Source: Zygnema cylindricum (lineage: Eukaryota; Streptophyta; Zygnematophyceae; Zygnematales; Zygnemataceae). Taken from it: 44,466 nt of DNA. Below, one piece after another: positions 10,401 to 22,500 of this stretch. The position numbers were made by a program, and so were the translations under genes. Under the pieces are notes generated by a model. It saw nothing but the letters and a program-made list of their open reading frames with translations. It ran no database searches and was not told where the DNA came from. The stretch spans positions 126,001 through 170,466 of the forward strand of contig JBBHKE010002640.1 in the NCBI GenBank assembly GCA_037447655.1, in the 5' to 3' direction. The stretch's first letter is position 1, and every line of letters begins with the position of its first letter.

Positions 10401-11455
10401 AGAATTCATTCTTGGTAAGGTTGTTGCTACCATTTGATCCGAGCTTCTCGAGGCGCTCGACTCTAATTCTTCACATGGTCGTCTTCTGTCTTGTTGGAGC
10501 CTTGGCTTTGGAGCTTGGCTATTGGCTAAACTTATTCTCTACACTACGTTTCACACTTGCTCCATTCACCACCGCCCTTCGGTTCAGCTTCGTCTCCCTC
10601 ATCCATCTCTACTCGGGTCTTTCGTTTGTTTGTGTGATGGTGTCCTTCAGCCCGATGGCGTCCATTTGCTTAGGAGCTCTCATGGGAGACAGGTGATTGA
10701 GGCACACGACACTATTGCAACATTATTGCTTTTGGGGGAGGGTATTTTGTTCGTGGAGAGATGTCACATCTTATTCCATCGGCGAATTGTTTTGCTCGAG
10801 GGTGACCGTCTACTTTTGCTGACATTGTTTTGGCGAACCCTGTCTTAGTTAGACAGTGGCTCAACATTTTGGAGTAGTCAGGCGTGATGTTGTCAAAAAA
10901 AAGGAGCATGATTGTGCAAAGCGCGATGTTGTGGATGACTTTATTCCAATGGTGGTCGAGATATTCAGTTTTTTGGGAGTGACTTGGGTGAGTTCTTACA
11001 TGCTTGTGGTCATTGTTTTTCTGGGAGGAGGGGCTGGGGGGGCACTTCTTTTTCTGTCCTTAAATTATTTTTATCGTCAATGTTTATTTGGCTTTATTGC
11101 AAGTGCAAGGTTCAATCCTTCTTCGATTTGCCAATTCTTTTGTAGTTGGTCGGCATGTTTCGAAACACCCTCAACGTGCTCCGCCGGGTTTGGGGGGTTG
11201 AAGGGGTTGTTTTTAGTGTTTCTTTAGCTTTAATGAGGTTTGGTTAAGTATTTCTGTTTTGGGTACGTTATCTCGTATTGGCTTTTGTGCTTGTTGTTCC
11301 TTTCAATGTCTTTCGTTGTTAGTTTGTTTCGCCTTGTTTTCCCTCTTATTTGTTTCCATTCGGTTTTTCAGTTTTGTCTTTGGCGTTTGATTTTTGTTCC
11401 CATGTACTCAAATGGTTTACCATCGTGCTTCCTTAATAAAGTCTCATTACATTAT
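10400..11455 (+). mobile_element. 5'-truncated LINE (non-LTR retrotransposon), C-terminal ORF remnant plus 3' UTR
   Basis: Frame 10522-10848 holds the motifs found downstream of the reverse transcriptase in this type of LINE: LRLPHPSLL, then a Cys-bearing segment leading to DGVHLLRSSHGRQ and AHDTIATLL. After a frameshift, 10856-11000 reads RRDVVKKKEHD then DFIPMVVEIF, alignable with ARDATTSKERDYAHRD then FVPFAVEIFG of the minus-strand copy at 39757-40194. Stops and frame changes make it non-functional. The 3' UTR (11228-11455) ends CCCATGTACTCAAATGGTTT and, a few bases on, AATAAAG. The reverse transcriptase domain is absent, as expected for 5' truncation; the exact 5' limit is uncertain. It lies downstream of the ceramide synthase exons, on the same strand. 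Confidence 0.75.
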
Positions 11456-11482
11456 CTAGAGTACTATTGGCCCTAGTACTGA

Positions 11483-12982
11483 GGGTGAAGTTCCATCATA
11501 CGTTTCTGTAATTGTACGGCAAACTCTACAGACTGGTCGATTGAGTCGAAGTTCCATCACGTAGAGTCTGTAAGCCACGTGTTCTAAATTGGCTGGCGCC
11601 ACGCAAACTACGATCCGATATTGAATATCTTTCAGATTTTTAGCACCGACAAACTTAACTTCAAATCTTGACTTGCGTACCGTGTACCTGCGTACGAAGT
11701 AATCATACGACAAAACTTTTATACATTTTGCGCCAGCTCATTTTTTAGGGTTTCAGTTTTCGAACATAACGAAAGTCCTTTGAGAGAAATAGTGTGACGA
11801 ACAAAAGCTACCGAAAATAGCTTGACGAGGGAATGTTACGAAATTTCGTTTTTATTTTCGGTTGTATTTTGGAAACCGCGTGTCATGTGCAAATCTTAAG
11901 ATTTTTCGTTGGTTTTCCATCATGACACGTAGCTTAGGGTGCGTCTCTATGTACTTCAAACTTAGAGTTTTTTTTTTGTTTTTTAGCGCAGATCCGACGG
12001 ACCCGGATTTCGGGTGTCCCTATGTGTACCAAACGAAATTGTCACTTAGGGCGTGACGATTGTATACGTCGACAATGCCCGTGACGGCTGTCAACGTCTA
12101 CAATCTGTGATGACCCACGTCATTTTTCGTAACTGCTTGTGATGTCGCGTGATTTTTCGTGACATGTAGACCTACTGCCCTCCAGCCTGTGCCGTTTCAC
12201 CGTTGAAGAAGATGCGTTTTGCCTTTGCGTCTATTGTCGGCTCGACGTGAAATGGCATCGGAACCTTGAGACCCCTGCAAAAAAAAAATCCGTACCGGAT
12301 GGAAACAGACAAAATAAAACAAACTGTGTACTTCTCTTTGTCGTATTGAACAAAAACGGACAAAATATAGCGAATCGTGTACACTTCCACGTCGCTTGAA
12401 ACCGTTTGAATTTTTGAACAAAAGAGTACACGTGCGAAGACGTGTTCCTATTTGTTTATAGAAAATCCTTAATTTTAAAACACATCAGCCCTATATTTTA
12501 AAGATAAGGTTGAAGATGACGTTTTTTGTCGTCGAAGTGGGTCGAAGAACACAAGACGACAAGATGTAGTACATTTTAAATCCGATGATGACGCAAAATG
12601 TACTTCTCTTTTTTTCTATTTTATTGTACGGTTGAAACTTACGCGGTACGGCTCTAAGTTTTACAGGAAAACGACAGAAAAAAACCCTTACTTAAGCACA
12701 TAGAGACGCACCCTTAATTGTCCACCGTGTCACAAATTTTTTTTTCTGTGTATGCCAACCCACCTCGTCGAGGTGGGTTGAGTCTAACAGATAAAATTGA
12801 AGCGAACTCATCGCAGATGAACATCCGACGGCCAGTATTACCTCCAAGACCTCCGGAGAGTATCGGCAAGGTTCTTTGTAATGTTGGTTTTCGTATAAAA
12901 ACAAAATAGGCGGTACGATCTGGTACGGGGGGTCGCTGATTTCTGTTAGAAACGCCACTTTTCGCTTGATGGAACTTCACCC
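11483..12982. mobile_element. PIF/Harbinger-like MITE, 1,500 bp including a nested element; TSD TGA
   Basis: The TIR GGGTGAAGTTCCATCA (left) is matched by TGATGGAACTTCACCC (right), with TGA repeated directly outside both ends (11480-11482 and 12983-12985). A 3-bp duplication and a GGG-starting TIR fit the PIF/Harbinger superfamily, although TWA is the usual target there. Without the nested 777-bp element and one duplicated TTA it is about 720 bp. No transposase is visible. Confidence 0.8.
11937..12713. mobile_element. PIF/Harbinger-like MITE, 777 bp, nested; TSD TTA
   Basis: The left end is GGGTGCGTCTCTATGTACTT; the right end is AAGCACATAGAGACGCACCC, nearly a perfect inverse. TTA occurs directly outside both ends (11934-11936 and 12714-12716). 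It sits inside the element 11483-12982 and is thus younger. Its left 180 bp recurs at 2573-2749. No transposase frame was found; the minus frames at 12172-12431 are unconvincing. Confidence 0.85.
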
Positions 12983-13005
12983 TGAGATGGTTTACCATCG
13001 CGCTA

Positions 13006-14690
13006 TTTTTGCTTTGTGGTTTTGCCACAAAACATAGATGCGTATTGCATCGCATCGGTACCTGATTAATAAGATATCCGGGGCTCACCGATGCGTAGCG
13101 ACTAGCACCCGATGTGCTGTACGATATGATATTTTTTAGTTTCGTACTGAAGTGGTACGAATTATCGATCATATCGCTGATGTGATTGGATGCGACGCGT
13201 CCGAACTTCGAAGCAACTTCTGGAGTGTCGAAAGGCATCCCAAAATTATTACTGCTTCTCACGTGTTACGAAGCCAAGGGAATCTACCAATTGGATGGAT
13301 GCTGACCCGGCGCGAAAATTTGAGATTCCCCTGCCTGTCCTTTCCCTTTCGCGATCGACAACGCAACTGGAATCTGCCACGTGTTTCGATAGACTATTGA
13401 TAGTGACGTCACTTGCTGTTCTTTCCCTTCCTGAAAAAGAACCCGCTGATGTAACGTCTGTGCGAAAGAGTGTCCCAGTTTCCCTTTAAAAGCCGCACGC
13501 CACGTAGATGTACGTATTTTTTTTCAAGTTTTCTTCCCATGAAATAAAGTACAGCTGAAAACTTATGCTGTACGAATTGGCGAATCGTGTGCACCATTTC
13601 TCCTTCAAAAAATATCACCAATATACCGCACAGGGCACAAATGCCAGACGTCCTTTCCGCTTGTTTATCCAAACAAAATTACAAGTTTTGTACGGACTTT
13701 TCATCAATAAATATCTGCGGCCCTTTCAGGCTTTGACACGCTACAGTACTGTACAGTACTTTAGCGTATACATAGCGACTAGAACTAAAATAGTATTGGT
13801 TTTACTTAGCATAGTTGCAGCTCCGTACATCTGTAGATCAACACTAAATAATACCAAATAATGGTACGCCAGTACTACATTATTGTACGATTATGATTCA
13901 AAGTTTTAAACTGTGAAGCTTGTCTATACATTGCCGTCTCTGTTTAAATCTTCTTTTTTTTAGGGCAAATCCTAATCTTTGTTTTTCTTTTCCTTTCTTC
14001 TTTTTCTTTCACACATTGATTCACAAGACATTTTTTTTCCTGTTCTTTTTTTCGAAACATTTTTTTTGACTTTTTTTTGATTTTTTTTGAACTTTTTGTA
14101 AATTCTCTTGTAGCACAAGCTGCTATATTTTGTTGTTTTTTTCGCCCGAGGACCATTTATCGTATTTTCTCCTTTTGCTGCCCTTCTCTTAAATTCGTTA
14201 AGTGAGACAATATGGCAGGTGAGAACCTGTCGTTTATATTCTAATAAAAACTTTTCTTTTCTTTTTTTTGTGTGTTTGAACATTTTGCTCGTTGTCATCC
14301 TCCCTTGCCTCCCCTTGAATTTATTTGATGTCAGGGTTCAGCTGTTATAGGTCAAAATTTAGAGCAATTTTTGTATTGCTAAACTGCCCGGATTTTCATC
14401 TTAGACATCCCGATTTTTTCCTAAAAGTTCCTATTTTTCCTTTTTTTTTTTTAATAAAAGCTGTTCTGTGTCATTCACATGTTACCAAATGGTATGAATT
14501 TCACCGAGATTTCCCGTTTTTGTCTTATTGTTTTCAAAAATGTTTCTCCGATTTAAAGCATACAATGTTTCTTTCGTTTGTATCGTTTTTTTCGTGACAT
14601 CGGTTTCTTGAAACGAAGAGTTTGGAGCAAGTTATGCTTCTGATTGCCAATTTAGCAATGCTGCTGAGAGAAAATGTTTTTAGTTGTAAT
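13006..14690. other. Repeat-like intergenic sequence, no gene supported
   Basis: 13006-13900 has many GTAC words, including an interrupted GTACTGTAC palindrome near 13746, and looks like old transposon sequence. 13950-14300 is T-rich. The open frames (13152-13489, 13565-13861, minus 13972-14298) show no domain, or only Lys-rich low complexity. Confidence 0.3.
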
Positions 14691-14925
14691 AATGTTATTG
14701 AACAATTTTGATAGTAGTGCTCAACAATAACATTAGTTGTCAACAATAATAATGGTGGTTTATCATAATAGTCGTGGTCAACATAATAAAACTCTTTAAT
14801 GATAATAATAGTCTCCAATAATAATATTTGGTCAACTGTATTTATAATGGTCAACAAAAATAATAGTGGTCAATAATACGATCAGTAGTAATAGTCGTGA
14901 ATAATAATGATAGTAGTCAACAGTG
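14690..14925 (+). repeat. Degenerate AAT-rich minisatellite
   Basis: Repeating theme of GGTCAACAATAATAATA with variable spacing over about 230 bp. Runs of AATAAT alternate with GGTCAAC or AGTCGTGG words. Confidence 0.6.
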
Positions 14926-15114
14926 CATTGTGTGCTTCCACACCATCTGGCAATGGCAAGGTTTAATCTTCTTGACAACCATGGTTCTCAAAAATAGTGA
15001 TAGTTCACTGCCTATCAATAATAATGATATGGTAGTTGTCAACAGTACATCGTGCTTTTATCAAGTTTTAGTTTTCTTGGCAACCATGATTCATGATTTT
15101 CATGATTTAAATGG

Positions 15115-15345
15115 TACAGTATTCTGCTCATTGCTAATCTATTCGTGTTAAACATTTTTCGATGAGTCAAAAGTACTTTTTCTCACTACAAACATTACAA
15201 TCGAATTGTAATATCATAAAAAAGATCTAAAGGCTGAAAAGTACACTGCCCATGGCTAATCTGTTCGTGTTAAGCATTTTCCGGTCAGTCAAAGTACTTT
15301 TTTTTACTTCACACTTTTCGGATTTGTAATTGTGACATCATGATC
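15115..15345 (+). repeat. Diverged ~125-bp tandem duplication
   Basis: 15115-15225 and 15240-15345 share the ordered blocks GTACA, TTGCTAATCT or TGGCTAATCT, GTTCGTGTTAA, CAAAAGTACTTTTT-like and a TTGTAAT block before CATCATGA or ATCATAA. The upstream parts (14925-15090) also contain a pair of related segments with CTTGRCAACCATG. Confidence 0.6.
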
Positions 15346-15454
15346 GAAAGGTAAGACGACCATTGCCTTTCAATTGCTTGTCCCGAAAAAAAAAAAAAAA
15401 ATTAAACCCAGTTGACTGCCTGGAAAGTGTTTAAAGTGATGGCTCTATGCACCT

Positions 15455-15670
15455 TACAATTTAAATCGAGAGATTAATTTATTAGAGTCAGTGAATTATT
15501 ACTAGTGTCGAAGCGGATTAAGTACAAACTACATGTTTTTCCACGTGGCTCATTATGGACCACTCCTTGAAATAGTGTTATCGACACTAATTCATGATTT
15601 TGGGGAAACAAATACACAGTCGAATTAGAGTGATTAACTCTAATAGCGACCAGCTGTGCAATGGACTTGC
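15455..15670. mobile_element. Degenerate family A MITE
   Basis: Contains the family's internal palindromic words (AGTGTTATCGACACTAATT, then GATTTTGG) and a decayed right end with TTAACTCTAATAGCGACC. Clear TA-flanked termini are no longer visible. Confidence 0.35.
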
Positions 15671-15799
15671 TCATTGGAAATATAAGCTTTTTGAAGCTGA
15701 TTATTAGTGACGTTTAGTTATTTTTTGTATCCTTAGTAAGCCTTCGTGGTAGCATAACTTCAAGAATGTGATATGTTCCTCTTGATGACTGGGAAAACT

Positions 15800-16032
15800 T
15801 GCCTCTTTTTTTTTTTTTTTTGGTGTACTTGTGAGTAAATAAAGGCTGCTGATGCAAAGTTATTCATCACATGAGTTTGTTGATATTGTTTGTTGTTTAT
15901 CTTTTTTTTTTTTTTTCTTTTTTTTTTTTTTTTGGTTTTCTTGTGAGTTAATTAAGGTTTCTTATGCAAAGTTTTTTTTTTCTTGATTTTTTTGATTTTT
16001 TTTGTTGTTTTTTTTTTTTTTTTTTTCTCTTT
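15800..16032 (+). repeat. Poly-T / T-rich simple sequence
   Basis: Several T runs of 10 to more than 15 bases, separated by a duplicated phrase around CTTGTGAGT and a following AAGG; the phrase GCAAAGTT also repeats. No gene. Confidence 0.6.
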
Positions 16033-16532
16033 CTTTTTCTGAGAAACTATTGCGTGGTTTACTGGTGTGAATATGTGTCATGGGAAATTATAAAAATATG
16101 GATGCCATTTCCTGCCCAAAATATAATAAGAAATAAGTAAGTTGTTCTGCATTAATATATTCTTACTTAACACCAAGAATCGAGGTGGAATTTGTTCAAC
16201 AATTTTTAAATTTTAGACCGTTTGTGCCACCACTTTAAAGTTTGGGAGCTGGACATTTCTGAACATAGCAGTTTGTCATGCATATAAGCTCATGTTATAA
16301 AGTTGTCCTGTTTTTTTCTGTACTCGTATCCACAATATATGGTATGGGATTATTTTCAAAGTCAAATGATCGGAAACAGTTTGCTTTTATTTTATAGAAA
16401 TCAGAGTCTATAACTTTCAACCATAACTTTCAATAACCAATTTTTTTCTCGAGTAACAGCGTTGTTGGTGGTTGTTGTCTCAGAGGGCTTAAGATTGATT
16501 ATTAGTTAATTTACTTTTAGTTTTTAACTTTC

Positions 16533-16860
16533 GATTAGCTGATATTCTTCGATTTTTTAGCGTCACATCGATTAGCTGATATTTTCTTGAGTCTAACTTT
16601 ATTTCGACTCTTTGGTATTCTTTTGAGTTTTTAATTTTAAATGGATAGTTGATATTCTTTGACTTTTAATTTTGAACCAAATAGTTGATATTCTTTTTTT
16701 GAGTTATTAACTTTAAATCGACTAACTGATATTCTTTCAGTTCCTAACTTTAAATGGATTATCAGCTGATATTTTTGAATTTACGGTTTTAAGTTTATTC
16801 TCATTTGTGGTTTTAATCAATTACTAATTAGTAAATCAATTACTAGTTGATATTCTTAAT
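16533..16860 (+). repeat. ~37-bp minisatellite, about 7-8 units
   Basis: Units of 36-41 bp carry the core GATTAGTTGATATTCTT followed by a GAGTTTTTAACTTTAAATC-like tail. The array runs almost up to the first coding exon of the mutase gene, so it lies in that gene's promoter, 5' UTR or a 5' UTR intron. Confidence 0.75.
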
Positions 16861-16881
16861 TGAGTTTTGAAGTGATTGTAG

Positions 16882-19476
16882 ATGGTTTGCTTCTTTGCAG
16901 CTATGTTTTGTCGAACTCCTCTCCTACCAGTGTCCTCCTTTCAGCCGGAGTCCCCATACATTCAAGAGACGATGATGGCCAATTTGCAGTTAAATTCCGG
17001 AAATTGTCGAAAAACAGTCTCCAGTAAGGAGACTCCTGAGGCACTTCTGGTTGCTTCGACTCGACTACGACAGCCTCGAGTAGACAGGAGGTCAAAATAC
17101 AAAACGTGCTGTGGTCAGTTTACGCACGAGCTGGCCAGGACCTTTTGTTGATTAATAGCCTAAGAACAAACAAATCAAAAAGAAAACATGATCCTTTGGA
17201 AATGGTGGTCAAAATAAAATACTGTGCTGGGGTCAGTGTTCTCTCGTAAATAGAAAAACTGAAATAAGACAAAGAAAAGCAAAACAAACATGATTGTTTG
17301 TCACAAACTATCTCTTAATTCCTAATTTGTTCGACCAATCTGTTACAAGCAGTCTTGCAAATTTAACAAACGTGGCCATCTCAACCTTTCCAGTCTCTTT
17401 TTTTTACGAATTAAAGTTAGCTGGTTTGGGCTTCGAATAGAAACGGGGGAAGCAAAGCGGCAAATTTTGGTGTAACTATGTCCATGTGCATATGAGTGAA
17501 TGAGTAGAAATTGTGATGCAATTTAAGAAACTTTCTGTTGACCTTCTCTCCGTCCAGGTTGTTGTGTTAGGAAAAAAGCATTCAAACCTCCTCTAATCTC
17601 TGATTTTTTTTTGACATTACAAAATTTGCAAATGGTTTGTAGTGGTTAATCACTCCGTATAGGATGAAAGCATGAATAATTATGGGGAACTGGATTTTTT
17701 TTTCGTTTGGAAATATCGCTGTAAGGTTGAACAAGGATAGAGTGACTGACTTATTAGGATATCTCATCATGGTGGGACATTAACTACTGGAAAACCCATT
17801 TAGATATTTATGTCTGGATGTTGCGAATGTAGATTTTCTTTTTCTTGTATTCTTTCGAACAATGAGCTGTCAAGATGGTCTAATTCATAAGGAGGAGGAG
17901 ACATATTTCCTCGAGATCAAAGCTCTGTGATTTTGTTCATATCTGTGGCAAACTCATGAGTTCTGTAGTTATTTAATTATAGTTTTAAAAAGTAGTTTGA
18001 AGCCCTTTGATTTTTGGTTGTAATAAGGAGATACAACATCTTTTTTTTTTATGTTTTCTTGGATTTTCATAAGTTTGAAGCCATTTTTACAGCTTGACTC
18101 CTCTGTTCCATTGGATATACTCAAGTTGCAAGTTGTCTTTATTTTGTGTAAAGAATAATGTTGGTTAATATTATGGTATGTGATAGCCATGCGCAAAGCT
18201 TATTAATGAGGAAATCTTGTGTCAGTTCTCAAAAATTGTTCGCACTATCGAATGGCTGAATCTTTCGTGTTCAAGTCAACCGTCACTCCCAAAACATGCT
18301 CTATTAAACTTGTGAATGCATGGTGCCTTTTGGGACTAGTATCCTTCGTTTGAGATTGTTCGTTTGGAAGTTCTTGGCCTTCCCTTTTTTGCCATAATGC
18401 CTTCTTTGTGTATTTGTGGGTCTGTTTGAAGAGAATGGCTAACCTAGGAAATTGATCTATCTTTGTACAATGTCTTGGAAGAGGAGAATAGTTAGTCATT
18501 ATAAATGAGCAATTTGTACAAAGATCAAGAGTTGACAACAGTTACCAGAAGATATCATAAATTATCAGAAGATATCATAAGTTATTGAAAGATGTCAAAA
18601 GTCATCAGAAGTACTGAGGGAGATCCTTGATTTTGCTTGTGTGCAGCGGCTGTTTCAACTGAAACTCCATCTACTGCATTTCAGACAGTGGATTTCAAGA
18701 AGCTACAAAATGGAAGGTATGAATCACCGACCTTTTTTTCCTACAGTGTTGCAGTGGTTTAAAGCACAGTTTAAATGTGCGAAAACAATTGGAAACGCTA
18801 TATGGGGTTAACCCATACTAAAGCCGTATTGATGCGGTTTTTCTGGTATATTTTTATAGTATGAGGTAGCCAAATATAGCGCTTTTAAGTTTTTTTCACA
18901 CATTTGAACTACAGTTTAAACTTGGCAAACGGAGTTATTGAATTTTTTTTATGAGATTTTACAATGTTCTCAACACACCCATACGAGTGACAGAAGGGAG
19001 ATTCTAAAATAATGAGCCACTTATTTGCTTTTTCCTTTTCACTCACATATGGTGGCACTTTGACACATTGTCAGGATGGTTTGTAATTTTTTTCTTATTT
19101 ACTTGCGACTGTGGAAAAAACAGCGAGTAATTTTTTTTTGGTGTAAAGTTGTGCTGTATGTGTCTACGGCCAAAAGTTTTTCTTTACTTTGGCTACAACA
19201 GTTAGCTGGTTTTTTTTTTTCCCCTAGTAGGTAACTGATTTTTTTATTGCCCACAATGCAGTGATATTCGAGGGATTGCTGTGGAAGGAGTGGAGGGAGA
19301 GACAGTGAACCTCACTGAACCTGCTGTGGAAGCTATTGCTGCTGGATTTGCAAAGTTTATTGCTTCAAAATCTCACGAGGGTAAAGAGGGACCTTTACGA
19401 GTCTCTGTTGGACATGATTCACGAATTTCTGCTGACCCAATGAAGGTCGGTCACTGATACACGTCTTTGAAAAAAT

Positions 19477-19533
<57 letters not shown>

Positions 19534-22500
19534 GAGCGGTGTTTGAAGTCTCAGCAGGAAAAATGTCGTTGCTCTTTCTCTGACGAGTGATTTGCGTCTC
19601 CAGGCTTTCCTGTGAAAAATGGAAAAAAAGGGGCCAGAAAGACAGACAGACAGTTGAGGATTTGCATTTTGCATCAGTATGTTTTTCATCGAGCTTGTTG
19701 CTCAACTGCCCCCTTTCGTGAATTCAACGCCAGCTTACATTCACTGCTTCAACCTTGACTTCCTTCCTTCCCATATGTTTCTGAGAAGTATTATATTAAG
19801 TATTTGGTTTTCCTTAGCTTTTTCTGTGTGGTATTCTCCTAACTTATGACAGTTGTATATGGATTTAATGTTTATCGCAGGCGGCAGTTGCCCGAGGTCT
19901 TGCAAGTCAAGGGGCAGAGGTAGTAATATATGGGCTTGCATCTACTCCGGCCATGTTCAATAGCACTGTTACGGTATCGGAGGAGTTGTTATGCCCAGCC
20001 GATGGAGCGATTATGATCACTGGTAAGCAATTGTTTATAACATGTCTGTGAATAGTTGTCTTGTTATTTTTCAATTCATTAATCTCAAGTTTGTTTACTT
20101 TTGCGCCCTAAGCTCATCTCAGGTTTTTCTGTTGTTAGACAAGGTGGAATCTCTGCTCAATTTTTGAGTGGTCACGCGCGTTTTATGGTAAATCCTTAAG
20201 GGTGAAATATTAAGCAGTAAAACGTCATTTTGATCAATCTTCTGCCGATATTAAAGTAAAGCTGTTTGGAGGATCCTTTACTTTGGCAGTAACCATTTTT
20301 GGAGAAGGAACTGAAAAGATAGATAAAATAGTTATAGCAAAATCATTGCAGCTCATAGCTGTATATGTAATGCTCAACTCTGCTAGTTTGGTCAATCCAA
20401 AATTAGATTAGATAATAATAATAATAGATAATAATAATTAGATTAGATAATAATAATTAGATTAGATTAGATTTGATCTTGCTAATCTCAACTTGGCAAC
20501 CAACATTTTATACAAAGTATTCTTAAACATTGCCTTCTGTTTTGTTCTCGTCATGTGCACCCAATACCCAAGATTTTGCTTTATGAAGTCAAATTAACCT
20601 TTTTTCTCATTTTTCTTCTATGATATTGCAGCTAGCCACCTTCCTTTCAACCGCAATGGGCTCAAGTTTTTTACCAGTTCTGGTGGAGCGAACAAAGGTG
20701 ACATCACCGCCATTTTGGGATATGCTGCTGAATTTTATAAGACAATGAGCCCTGAAACTGTGAATGTGAACCAAAAAAAGGCTTCAGAAGTTACGAAGTC
20801 CGTGGATTATATGCAGCAATATGCTTCTGATCTTGTGGCTGCTGTGAGACGAGGTGCCAATGGAGTTGGTGAGTTCTCGCCTCACTGTCTTTTTAGTTTT
20901 ACTTTGCATGTGTATTGATATATGTGTTGTTAATGTTTTAGTCTTTGAGTAGGTAAAAGGATGGTCATATTTGCAAGGTGTGTTAAACAGACTAATTTTG
21001 CGTTAGTTTGTATCAGTACCTGTCCCAATCATGAAATTATCTGTCGTTGCGATCAATTGATCAATTCTTTGAAATATCAGTTTTGTCTATCTTGATACCT
21101 ATCATCTTTCATGGTGTCACTGAGAATTTGGGAAAAGGAGGTATATGTCTCTGTATTTAATGACCTTTATCTTCCAGAACTTCTATAGGGATTAAGCTTG
21201 CAGTCACACTGGAACTATTAAAGTTAGTGAATAATTAGCGTTAACAGGCTATTAATCAACTACTCTAAATTATGTTTCGCAACTTTGCAAACTATTGGAC
21301 ACTTACTAGTGTTATTAACACTAATTTGTGATTTTGGTTCAAACCATCGCTCAGCGTACCTAACTCACAGAGTTGGGTCATGTATGGGCTTTGGATAACA
21401 GAACGCCCACTTGAAGGATTTCACATAGTTGTCGATGCCGGCAATGGAGCTGGTGGCTTCTTTGCAGTATGTTTGTTTAAGTCCCAATATTTATCGAGTG
21501 TTGTAGTTCTTTCTGTGTGTGTGTGTGTGTGTGTTCAAGCTGTGAGTTTTACTCTTTCAACAATTTTACAGGACTATTTTATCACGCTTATGCTGGTGTA
21601 CTAGTTACTTTTGTTCTGGGAAAAACCAATATATCATTTAGCATTGCCGTAGATGGTTTTCGTTGTCAATGGACGTGGTACGTGGATGACGTGGTTCTGA
21701 CACCTTTCATCCTCTTTGCTGCTAGACTTTTGTCTCTCATCTCATCATCGACCATTTGCTTGTTTTCCTTCTCAACCTGCTGTTTGTTGTCTGCTTATCA
21801 TCATCCTCTTGATTTTTCGTTTGTGCTTTCAACTCTGTTTGTTTCCTATGTTCAAATTGACTTTCTCTTTAACTTTTTATGCCTGTGCTATCTACTCCTG
21901 TCACCAATTTAATTGTGTGGCTTTCCCTCTATTCTTGTTCCATCTATTCTTTCCCTCTTGTTGTGTCTCAAATTCTATGGGTGTGTTAATGGAGCTTGGA
22001 ACAGGGAAGTGTTTTGGAGCCATTGGGGGCAAACACAGCAGGAAGCCAATTTCTTGAACCTGATGGCAAGTTTCTTTGCTTTCTGTCCCTTGCCGATGTG
22101 TCGCACTAAATATAGAACAGTGAAATAATTGCAGCCATTGGTTTTAAGTATTTTTTGTTCAATGACACGGAAATGCCTTTAAAGTTGATCTTAGGTGAAA
22201 CTAAATTGGTTGTCACCTGGGTCGTTCAGAAAATGTTTTCAACGTGAAATTTGCTGATGTGTAATGGGTAACTACGGTGTTTTAAGTCTGTCAAATTTAT
22301 AGAAAACTCTGTATTGCACAAAAATACTGCCTTTGTAAGGAAACGATAAATGTAGAAAACACTCTAGTCTGTAGTAATCACTACGAGCGTAGACCAGCGA
22401 GTGTTTGAACATTGAAGCATCAATCTGATTGGTTTAGATCTGACCTTTTCTGTGTAACCTGGTGTCGATAAATGTAGTTGAAGCTTCAATTCAACGTAGA

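Larger units (their letters stand above)
11470..13005 (+). mobile_element. Second LINE 3' end, split by a transposon insertion
   Basis: The bases before the insertion (TAGTACTGA) and after it (TGAGATGGTTTACCATCGCG) rejoin, minus one TGA copy, into the same LINE 3' motif as at 11402 and 38623. The LINE 3' end was therefore present before the element at 11483-12982 landed in it. How far the LINE extends either side is unclear. Confidence 0.65.

Noticed and set aside
11105-11120. GGTTCAATCC, a tRNA T-loop-like word
   Set aside because: No acceptor stem, D-arm or anticodon arm fits around it; it lies inside the LINE.
12714-13262. 182-codon minus-strand frame
   Set aside because: Crosses the right end of a MITE and the LINE remnant boundary; no domain.
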